DNA of 64,000 nt from contig CAVSLJ010000007.1 of NCBI GenBank assembly GCA_963728875.1, forward strand, positions 62,001-126,000, written 5' to 3'. This document shows, piece after piece, positions 58,078-64,000 of this stretch. A program made the position numbers and the translations under genes. Source of the stretch: DASUPK01 sp963728875. Lineage in GTDB: Bacteria; Actinomycetota; Thermoleophilia; Solirubrobacterales; 70-9. The notes below the pieces were generated by a model. That model did not search any database, was not told the DNA's origin, and was given only the letters and a program-made list of their open reading frames with translations. Within the stretch, counting starts at the first letter, position 1. Each line of letters begins with the position of its first letter.

Positions 58078-58371
58078 ATGAGCCAGAGCGTCGAGGTCGG
58101 CCGGCGGATCAGGTTGCCGAACGGAGCGGGACGGCCGATTCAGGTCTTCATCAACGGGGCCGAGCAGGCCGAGGGCTCGGATTACTCGCTTCACGGGCGC
58201 GAGATCGTCTTCTCCAGGCCGCTGGTCAAGGAGCAGGTGAGCCGCAGCCGCTGGCTCGCCATGAGCCTCGGGCTCTTCGGCAGCTACGGGAGGAATGAAA
58301 CGGTTGACGTCCACTTCCGGCGGGGAGGCAAGACGCAGGTGATCTCCGACGCCGAAATACTTCCCGACTGA
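58078..58371 (+). CDS. Small conserved protein, unknown function
   Basis: A 97-residue protein that is strand-rich (PIQVFINGAEQAEGSDYSLH; GREIVFSRPLVKEQ) with one short hydrophobic stretch (RWLAMSLGLFGSYG). No family is recognised. ATG start; its TGA overlaps the ATG of the LLM oxidoreductase by one base. It is one of the last genes of the run that starts with citrate synthase. Confidence 0.6.
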   Translation: MSQSVEVGRRIRLPNGAGRPIQVFINGAEQAEGSDYSLHGREIVFSRPLVKEQVSRSRWLAMSLGLFGSYGRNETVDVHFRRGGKTQVISDAEILPD

Positions 58372-59303
58372 TGCGCGTCTGCCTGATGATCGAGGGCCAG
58401 GAGTCCGTCACCTGGGACGAATGGCTCCAGCTCGCCGGGGCATGCGAGGAGAGCCCGATCGACGCGCTCTTTCGCTCCGATCACTACCAGTCGGTGATGG
58501 GGCAGACCGAGCGCAGCTCGCTCGACGCCTGGGCGACCATCTGCGGCCTCGCGGCCCGGACCTCCACGCTGCGCCTCGGGACGCTCGTCTCACCCGTCAC
58601 CTTCCGTCACCCGTCCTTACTCGCCAAGAGCGTCGTCACCGCCGACCACATCTCGGGCGGCGGCCGGATCGAGCTCGGGATGGGCTCCGGCTGGCTGGAG
58701 GCCGAGCACGAGGCGTACGGATTTCCCTTCCCGCCCACGGGGGAGCGGGTGAAGATGTTCGAGGAGCAGATCGAGATCGTCAGGCGCCAATGGGACCCCG
58801 AGCCCTTCGACTTCGACGGCGAGATCTACCGGATCAAGGGTGGGAACGCCCAGCCCAAGCCCATCAAGCCGCCGAACCTGATCGTCGGCGGCAGCGCCAG
58901 ACCGCGGACCCTCGCGGCGGCCGCCCGCTGGGCGGACGAATACAACCTCGTGATGATGAGCGCCGAGCAGGCCCGCGAGGCCGTCCCGCTCGTCAAGAAG
59001 GCATGGCAGGACGCCGGGCGGGAAACGCCGGTGATCTCCCTGATGACCCACGGGATCATCGGCTCCGACCGGGTCGACCTGCTCGAGCGGGCACACAAGG
59101 TCGCGGAGATCAGGGGCGAGGACGCCTCCGATCCCGAGGCCTACATCGAGAGCCTGCGCGAGAACACGCTCGTCGGGACCGTCGCCGAGATCCGCGAGCA
59201 GCTCTCAGAGCTCGAGGCGGCGGGCGTCGAGCGGCTGATGTTCCAGCATCTGACGCACAACGACCTCGACGGCGTCGATCTGATCGCGGAGCTGGCCGCC
59301 TGA
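58371..59303 (+). CDS. LLM class (F420-type) oxidoreductase
   Basis: A 310-residue luciferase-like monooxygenase-fold protein. RVCLMIEGQESVTWDEWL starts the barrel, LFRSDHYQSV is the conserved His loop, and GTLVSPVTFRHPSLLAKSV and GRIELGMGSGWLEAEHEAYG (in parts GRIELGMGSGW) are typical. PNLIVGGSARPRTLAAAARWAD follows. Similarity is highest to actinobacterial F420-dependent enzymes, so reduced F420 is a more likely cofactor than FMN. Substrate unknown. TGATG overlap with the upstream gene. Confidence 0.87.
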   Translation: MRVCLMIEGQESVTWDEWLQLAGACEESPIDALFRSDHYQSVMGQTERSSLDAWATICGLAARTSTLRLGTLVSPVTFRHPSLLAKSVVTADHISGGGRIELGMGSGWLEAEHEAYGFPFPPTGERVKMFEEQIEIVRRQWDPEPFDFDGEIYRIKGGNAQPKPIKPPNLIVGGSARPRTLAAAARWADEYNLVMMSAEQAREAVPLVKKAWQDAGRETPVISLMTHGIIGSDRVDLLERAHKVAEIRGEDASDPEAYIESLRENTLVGTVAEIREQLSELEAAGVERLMFQHLTHNDLDGVDLIAELAA

Positions 59304-59304
59304 A

Positions 59305-60324
59305 CTAAGCGGGAACGGGCTCGCTCGAGCCCATCCCGGAGAGGTCGGCGACACGCTCGCGATGATCGCGCGGGGTGCCGAGCATGCGGCCGGCGACGCG
59401 GCCGCGCTTGAGCCAGAACTGCAGGTCGTGCTCCCAGGTGAAGCCGATGCCACCGAGGACCTGGAGAGCGGAGGCGGGAACCTGCCAGCCGGCGTCGGCA
59501 CTGCGCGCGCCTGCCATCGCAGCGGCCATCGGCAGCGACTCCGGCTCGGCGTCGGCGGTCCAGGAGGCGTAGTAGGTCAGCGAGCGCGACTCCTCGGTGG
59601 CGAGCAGCATCGCCGCGCAGCGGTGGCCGACGCCCTGGTAGGCGCCGATCGGGCGGCCGAACTGCTGGCGTTCGCGCGCGTACTCGACGGCCATCTCCAT
59701 CGCCCTCTGGGCGATCCCCGTGAGCTCGCCGGCGATCGCCACGGCGAGCCGGTCCCGGCCCGTATCGACGTCGCCCGGCAGCCGCTCGCCTGCGGCATCG
59801 GAGACCAGCCCGTAGGAGCGGGTGGCATCGATCGCCTCGAAGGGCTCGAAGTCGACCTCGGAGGCGGGAGCGAGCAGGGCGCCCTCGCCGTCGAAGGTGA
59901 CGACGACGTCAGCGGTGGGAAGGTCGCAGAAGAGGGTGCTCGTACCGTCGGCGAAGCCACCGAAGGCACCCGTGGCCTCTCCTGAAGCGAGCCTGGGCAG
60001 CCACTCGGCGCGCTGCTCGTCGGACCCGGCGGCGGAGATGACCAGAGCCGCGCCGGCGGTGCCGAGCAGCGGGCTGGGCGCGCAGGCGTAGCCGGACTCC
60101 TCCATCAGGACGGCCAGCTCGACCATGCCGAGCCCTTGACCGCCGTCGTCCTCGGAGATCGCGATCCCCGGCCAGCCGAGCTCGGAGATCTCCTTCCAGA
60201 GGGCGTCGTCGTAGGACCGCGCCTCCGCCAGCTGGCGGACCTTCTCCGGCTTGAAGCGGGAGCCCAGGAACTCATGGGCGGTTCGCTTGATCTCCTGCTG
60301 CTCGTCGTTCAGGTCGAAGTTCAC
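59305..60324 (-). CDS. Acyl-CoA dehydrogenase, beta-type subunit lacking the catalytic Glu motif
   Basis: A 339-residue acyl-CoA dehydrogenase fold. It starts DLNDEQQEIKRTAHEFLGSRF and ends with ALQVLGGIGFTWEHDLQFWLKRGR. The C-terminal YEGTxE-like catalytic motif is not present. This is typical of the non-catalytic partner in paired enzymes such as ChsE1/ChsE2 or IpdE1/IpdE2. The gene lies 13 bp downstream of the second dehydrogenase, so an alpha2beta2 enzyme is likely. Substrate could be a steroid- or ring-derived CoA ester, or a branched acyl-CoA. Confidence 0.85.
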   Translation of the reverse strand: MNFDLNDEQQEIKRTAHEFLGSRFKPEKVRQLAEARSYDDALWKEISELGWPGIAISEDDGGQGLGMVELAVLMEESGYACAPSPLLGTAGAALVISAAGSDEQRAEWLPRLASGEATGAFGGFADGTSTLFCDLPTADVVVTFDGEGALLAPASEVDFEPFEAIDATRSYGLVSDAAGERLPGDVDTGRDRLAVAIAGELTGIAQRAMEMAVEYARERQQFGRPIGAYQGVGHRCAAMLLATEESRSLTYYASWTADAEPESLPMAAAMAGARSADAGWQVPASALQVLGGIGFTWEHDLQFWLKRGRVAGRMLGTPRDHRERVADLSGMGSSEPVPA

Positions 60325-60337
60325 TTGATCAGTCCCC

Positions 60338-61477
60338 TCATCTCAGCCTCGGCAGGCCGAGCACGCGCTCGGCGATGATGTTCTTGAGGACCTCGGTGGT
60401 GCCGCCCTCGATCGAGTTGGCGCGGGAGCGCAGGAAGCGATAGCTCCAGTCGGTGCCGACGCGCATCCCCTCAGGCCCGAGGACCTCGTTGCCGAGCTCG
60501 GTCAATGCCTGGTTGTAGTCCGCCCACTGCCACTTGCTGAGCGACCCCTCGGGACCCGGGATCCCGGTCTTCATCGTCGCGGTCAGGGAGCGCAGGGCGC
60601 CCAGCCGCATCGCCTCGATCCCGATCTGCAGGTCGGCGATTCGCTGGCGGATCACAGGGTCCTCGTCCAGGCCACGCTCGCGGATCACGGCGAGCAGATC
60701 CTCCATCGTGCGCTTCAGTCCCATCACGGCGGCGGCGCCGAGGCCGGCGCGCTCGAACATCAGCGTGGTGATCGCGACTGACCAGCCGCCGCCGACCTCG
60801 CCGATGACGTTCTCGTCGGGGACCTCGGCCTCCTCGAGGAAGATCTCGTTGAACTCGGCCTCGCCGGTGATCTGGCGAAGCGGCCGCACGTCGACGTTGG
60901 GCTGGTCCATGTCGAGGATGAAGTAGGTGATGCCCTTGTGCTTGGGGGCGTCCTGGTCGGTGCGGGCGAGGAGCATGCAGTACTTGGCCTCGTGCGCGTA
61001 GGTGGTCCAGACCTTCTGGCCGGTGATCCTCCAGCTGCCGTTGGTCTTCACCGCCCGGGTCTTGAGCGAGGCGAGGTCCGAGCCCGACTCCGGCTCGGAG
61101 AAGCCCTGGCACCAGATCTCCTCGCCGGAGAGGATCGGCTCGAGGTAGCGCTCCTTCTGGTCCTCGTCGCCGTGTGCGATCACGACGGGGCCGCCCATCA
61201 CCAGGCCGAGGACGTTCGCCGGCAGCGGCACCCGCTGCTTGGCCAGCTCCTCGTTGAAAATCGACTGCTCGATCAGGGTCGCGCCCTTGCCGCCGTAGTC
61301 CTCGGGCCAGGAGAGGCCCGCCCAGCCGGCCTCGTGCATCCTCTTCTGCCAGGCGCGGCGGAACTCGAACTCGGCCTGGTCGTCGCCCTCGGGCGAGGGA
61401 CCGGGATGGTTCTCCTCCAGCCAGCCCCTGACCTCGTCGCGGAAGGCCGCCTCCGAATCGGTCAGCGTCAGGTCCAC
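60338..61477 (-). CDS. Acyl-CoA dehydrogenase, catalytic subunit
   Basis: A 379-residue FAD enzyme of acyl-CoA oxidation. QGFSEPESGSDLASLKTRAV, RITGQKVWTTYAHEAKYC and AITTLMFERAGLGAAAVMG follow the family plan, and the catalytic Glu region SIEGGTTEVLKNIIAERVLG is present. It is the upstream gene of a two-gene operon with the beta-type subunit. The start GTG 61477 lies about 10 bp after a strong -10 box, so the message is probably nearly leaderless. A palindromic operator overlaps the promoter. Confidence 0.9.
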   Translation of the reverse strand: MDLTLTDSEAAFRDEVRGWLEENHPGPSPEGDDQAEFEFRRAWQKRMHEAGWAGLSWPEDYGGKGATLIEQSIFNEELAKQRVPLPANVLGLVMGGPVVIAHGDEDQKERYLEPILSGEEIWCQGFSEPESGSDLASLKTRAVKTNGSWRITGQKVWTTYAHEAKYCMLLARTDQDAPKHKGITYFILDMDQPNVDVRPLRQITGEAEFNEIFLEEAEVPDENVIGEVGGGWSVAITTLMFERAGLGAAAVMGLKRTMEDLLAVIRERGLDEDPVIRQRIADLQIGIEAMRLGALRSLTATMKTGIPGPEGSLSKWQWADYNQALTELGNEVLGPEGMRVGTDWSYRFLRSRANSIEGGTTEVLKNIIAERVLGLPRLR

Positions 61478-61486
61478 ATTTCGGAC

Positions 61487-61515
61487 TCTATATGACTGGC
61501 CGATCAGCCAGTCAA
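61487..61515 (-). promoter_or_regulatory. Promoter overlapped by a perfect palindromic operator
   Basis: On the minus strand TTGACT (61515-61510) and TATAGA (61492-61487) are -35 and -10 boxes exactly 17 bp apart. The palindrome TGACTGGC-CGATCA-GCCAGTCA (61493-61514) fills the -35 and spacer. This looks like a TetR-type repressor site on the acyl-CoA dehydrogenase operon; a regulator that releases on binding an acyl-CoA is a common arrangement. No such regulator gene is in the window. Confidence 0.8.
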
Positions 61516-61604
61516 TGCGACATGGGGCGATGCTCGGGCGATGGGCACCCGTTCTGCAGCAGATCGGTGGTCGTCACCTTCTGGGGCGAGCCCAGGCGCC
61601 GGAC

Positions 61605-61628
61605 AGCTGGCCACCGAGCTCGCCAGCT
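61605..61628. promoter_or_regulatory. Inverted repeat upstream of the small secreted protein gene
   Basis: AGCTGGC (61605-61611) and GCCAGCT (61622-61628) form a perfect 7-bp inverted repeat in the 195-bp gap between the acyl-CoA dehydrogenase operon and the small secreted-protein gene. Apart from this repeat and the operator above, I see nothing else in the gap. Confidence 0.35.
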
Positions 61629-61709
61629 AGGGCAGCCGCGGCAACGATCAGATGTCCAGGGTGGACGCCTCCCGATCAGGCGGGTTTGCCGGAGGCCGAT
61701 TCTGGATAC

Positions 61710-61973
61710 GTGACGTCAATCGCTCGCCTGCGCCTGCTCCTCGTCCCCGCGGTTGTACTGCTGCTCGCGCTGCCGCCGTCCTCGAGCGCGGCCAAGCTCC
61801 AGAACTGCGGAGGCGGCGTCCGCGCGGCGAAGGTCGCCTGCTCGAAGGCCAAGCGGATCGCAGCCGAATACGCCAAGACGCAGGCGCGCTCGCTACAGGG
61901 CTATACGTGCTCTTCCGGTGACAGCCAGGGACGCTGCGTCCTCGACCGCAAGATCGTCACCTTTCTGCTCTAG
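61710..61973 (+). CDS. Small secreted cysteine-containing protein
   Basis: An 87-residue protein with a signal peptide (LRLLLVPAVVLLLALPPSSSAAK) and four cysteines in the mature part (NCGG, ACSK, TCSSG, RCVL), probably two disulfides. The spacing resembles small secreted proteins common in Solirubrobacterales, whose function is unknown. GTG 61710 is used because the signal peptide starts there; a longer frame exists but is implausible. Its stop shares CTAG with the convergent gene. Confidence 0.65.
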   Translation: MTSIARLRLLLVPAVVLLLALPPSSSAAKLQNCGGGVRAAKVACSKAKRIAAEYAKTQARSLQGYTCSSGDSQGRCVLDRKIVTFLL

Positions 61974-63250
61974 AGGCTGCCGATCACGCCCACCCGGAAG
62001 CCGAGCCACGGGTAGACGGCGTTGTAGAACTTGTTGTCCTGCGGCTGCAGGCCGATCGCGGAGAGCCAGAGCTGGTACCCGGGCGCGTTCGGGACGCCGC
62101 CATGGAGTCGTCTCCATACCCGCGCCCCCTTCTTGCCGGCCGGCGGCGGAGTGATCGTGTCGGTCCACTCGACCGCGTTGCCGCCCTGATCGAGGGTGCC
62201 CCAGGGCCCGAGCGTCCCGGCCTGACCGACCGTGCCGACACTGGCCTGGTAGATCTTCTGGTAGGTGCTCGCCTTCAGATGCAAGGGGTTGACCGAGTTG
62301 CAGTCGCTCTGGGACACCTGCGCCGGGCACCAGGTCGGGAACGAGGTGCCGTGGTAGATCGACAGCGGCTGCGTCGATGAGTTGGTGACGTCGCCGGTCG
62401 TCGGATTGAGCGTCGCCGTGTTCGGCGCCGATGGGTCGGGCGAGAGCTGCGTCGGCTGGTCGAAGAACGTTCCTGGATTGGTCGGGTACTTCCAGTACGA
62501 GTACATCCCTCCGCCCGCGGGATCGAAGTAGGCGGCCTTGATCCACTCGTCCTGGCTGGGAATGACGAAGCCGGTGGCCTTGCGCCGGGTAGTTTTCGGC
62601 CGGCGCATGTCGTACATCCCGCGTTCGCTGTTCCGCGAGAGCCGCACCTTGTAGATGACGTAGCTGAAGCCACTCGAGCTCACGGACCGCTTCGAGAGGA
62701 CCTTGCCGTTGGTGAGCGAGTTGGCGAATCGGGCACTGCGCAGGAAGTTGGCGAAGCCATAGGGCTTGTCGCCCCACTCGGAATAGGCGATCCGGTAGTG
62801 CCGACCGGGCGCCGCCTTCCCCTTCAGGGTGATCTGCCCGTACTTGGGCCAGGCCACCGAGCTCTCGTCCGAGCTGAACAGGTTGTGGCGGTTCCGCCCG
62901 GCGGGATCGACGGTGTTGAGGAAGGCCACGTACTGGCTCACCGTCACCTCGAGCTTGCCGATCCCGTAGGGGTAGCCCACCGAGCCCACCGTCTGACAGG
63001 GCGGAGACGCCGGCGCCGACGAGCACGACTGGTAGATCGCGTCCGTGAACGGAGTGATCGCGGCGGCCGGGTTGCCCGGCTGCCCGATTTGGGTGATGGG
63101 AATGGTGATCACGGCTCGCTTCGCCGCCTGAGCGCCGGCCGGCCCCGCGAGTGCAGTGAGCGCGGTTGCGATCAGCAGCCCCCCGATCAGACTCCGCCGC
63201 TTACGAGCCACCCGGCAACCGTAGAGAGCGTCCCGGCGGCACGCATCCAT
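61970..63250 (-). CDS. Secreted sulfatase-modifying-factor-like (SUMF1/FGE) domain protein
   Basis: A 426-residue secreted protein: signal peptide (LIGGLLIATALTALAGPAGA) and one FGE-sulfatase-like domain. YGIGKLEVTVSQYVAFLNTV, IPSQDEWIKAAYFDP, DQGGNAVEWTDT and the final YPWLGFRVGV are the family landmarks. The paired active-site cysteines of true formylglycine-generating enzyme are not at the expected place near the C-terminus, so this is probably a binding or structural member. ATG 63250 or GTG 63211 could be the start. It is 17 bp downstream of the UbiA-family gene. Confidence 0.78.
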   Translation of the reverse strand: MDACRRDALYGCRVARKRRSLIGGLLIATALTALAGPAGAQAAKRAVITIPITQIGQPGNPAAAITPFTDAIYQSCSSAPASPPCQTVGSVGYPYGIGKLEVTVSQYVAFLNTVDPAGRNRHNLFSSDESSVAWPKYGQITLKGKAAPGRHYRIAYSEWGDKPYGFANFLRSARFANSLTNGKVLSKRSVSSSGFSYVIYKVRLSRNSERGMYDMRRPKTTRRKATGFVIPSQDEWIKAAYFDPAGGGMYSYWKYPTNPGTFFDQPTQLSPDPSAPNTATLNPTTGDVTNSSTQPLSIYHGTSFPTWCPAQVSQSDCNSVNPLHLKASTYQKIYQASVGTVGQAGTLGPWGTLDQGGNAVEWTDTITPPPAGKKGARVWRRLHGGVPNAPGYQLWLSAIGLQPQDNKFYNAVYPWLGFRVGVIGSL

Positions 63251-63266
63251 GCTGGCTACTGGGGAC

Positions 63267-64000
63267 CTAGTGGTAGATCGCGAGCAGGATGCCCACGCTG
63301 GCGACCCAGGTGACCGCCGCGCCGATCATGCCGTAGTCCTCGAGCAGGATCGCGTCGGTCGACCGCGTGTCCTTGCGGTCGTAGATCAAATAGAGGTAGC
63401 GGAAGATCCCGTAGAGCACCGGCGGCAGCGTGCCCAGCATCTTCGATCCGATCAGGGGCGAGTTGACCGCGTAGATCGCGTAACTCATCACCGTCGAGGC
63501 GGTCACCATGGCGACCATCTGGTCGAGGAAGGGGATCGAGTAGTGCTCCAGGACGGGCCTCGACGAGGTGCCGGAGTGGAGCTCGGAGGTCGCCTCCTGC
63601 CGCCGCTTCGTGAAGCCCAGGAAGAGCGCGACCATCCCGGTGCAGAGGAGCAGGAAGGCGGAGGCGTCGGCACCGACGGCGACGGCGCCGGCCAGGACCC
63701 TCAGGACGAAGAGCCCGGCGATCGTCATCACGTCGAGGATCACCTCGTGCTTCAGCACATAGGAGTAGAGCGTCGTGCCCACGCCGTAGGCGAGCACGAG
63801 GCCTCCGACCTCGAGGCCCTCCAGCACGGCCGAGCCTGCGAGGGCCACGACGGCCAGCACGACGGCGAGGGTGATGGCGGTCGGAATGCTGAGCTCGCCT
63901 GCGGCGATCGGGCGAAAGCGCTTCGTGGGATGCTGCCGGTCCTCCGCGACGTCGTGCGCGTCGTTGACCAGGTAGCCCGCCGAGGCGACCATGCAGAACG
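63267..64000 (-). CDS. UbiA-family decaprenyl-phosphate phosphoribosyltransferase-like (partial, 5' end outside window)
   Basis: The frame is open to the window edge, so the N-terminus is missing; about 244 residues are visible. SAGYLVNDAHDVAEDRQHPTKRFRPIAAGEL (in parts YLVNDAHDVAEDRQHPTKRF) is the NDxxDxxxDRxHPxKRxRPIA block of the DPPR synthase group (Rv3806c type), which makes decaprenyl-phosphoryl-ribose for arabinan. LGFTKRRQEATSEL is the second motif. About seven helices are visible. Substrate assignment rests on this motif. Confidence 0.85.
   Translation of the reverse strand, partial: FCMVASAGYLVNDAHDVAEDRQHPTKRFRPIAAGELSIPTAITLAVVLAVVALAGSAVLEGLEVGGLVLAYGVGTTLYSYVLKHEVILDVMTIAGLFVLRVLAGAVAVGADASAFLLLCTGMVALFLGFTKRRQEATSELHSGTSSRPVLEHYSIPFLDQMVAMVTASTVMSYAIYAVNSPLIGSKMLGTLPPVLYGIFRYLYLIYDRKDTRSTDAILLEDYGMIGAAVTWVASVGILLAIYH

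Overview
The window is high-GC DNA (roughly two thirds G+C) with tightly packed genes, frequent GTG/TTG starts and stop/start overlaps. Gene content points to an actinobacterium of the Thermoleophilia/Solirubrobacterales type: a 14-gene menaquinone-type complex I operon, an F420-type LLM oxidoreductase, a decaprenyl-phosphate phosphoribosyltransferase, an LPxTG-anchored cupredoxin and many acyl-CoA dehydrogenases. This placement is inferred from gene families; no rRNA or tRNA gene is present. There is no CRISPR array, no transposase and no phage gene. It reads as chromosomal core with small interspersed palindromic repeats.

Layout. 1-9.2 kb: a partial secreted protein, a GGDEF+HD-GYP membrane protein, a frameshifted thioesterase, msrB, a minus-strand operon (cytochrome c lipoprotein, serS, NarL-type regulator), a flavin reductase, and an HxlR-SCP2 regulator divergent from a VOC protein. 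9.36-24.57 kb: nuoA to nuoN in canonical order on the plus strand. 24.6-36 kb: two transporters, a second diguanylate cyclase, a tandem-domain ThyX-like protein, the cupredoxin, a reductase, a hydrolase lacking its nucleophile, an SDR and a pilin-like protein. 36.6-46.8 kb: membrane proteins, a haloalkane dehalogenase, a sulfotransferase, RpiB and RibD-C proteins, and a cluster holding the three parts of ACAD10/11 as separate genes (acyl-CoA dehydrogenase, APH-type kinase, HAD phosphatase). 46.8-64 kb: a histidine kinase and receiver pair, a DEAD-box helicase, quinone oxidoreductase, PfkB kinase, CPA1 antiporter, DsbA-like protein, a UbiA-like protein with a MenG-type methyltransferase, citrate synthase, an LLM oxidoreductase, a paired acyl-CoA dehydrogenase operon behind a palindromic operator, a sulfatase-modifying-factor-like secreted protein and a partial UbiA-family enzyme.

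The metabolic theme is aerobic heterotrophy: citrate synthase and acyl-CoA oxidation feed complex I and a menaquinone pool, with copper and heme proteins at the cell surface.

The most unusual feature is a roughly 117-bp palindromic element: a 61-bp core with conserved ends, flanked by 28-bp arms that differ between copies but stay self-complementary. It sits in frame inside nuoG, nuoJ and the cupredoxin gene (there in the opposite orientation), with a possible shortened copy in nuoN. A second, shorter hairpin family has copies in nuoB, nuoN and two intergenic gaps. Other points: a serS gene whose expected start is ACG, two genes broken in simple-sequence runs, several convergent gene pairs sharing one CTAG as both stop codons, and an operator that exactly overlaps a near-leaderless promoter.
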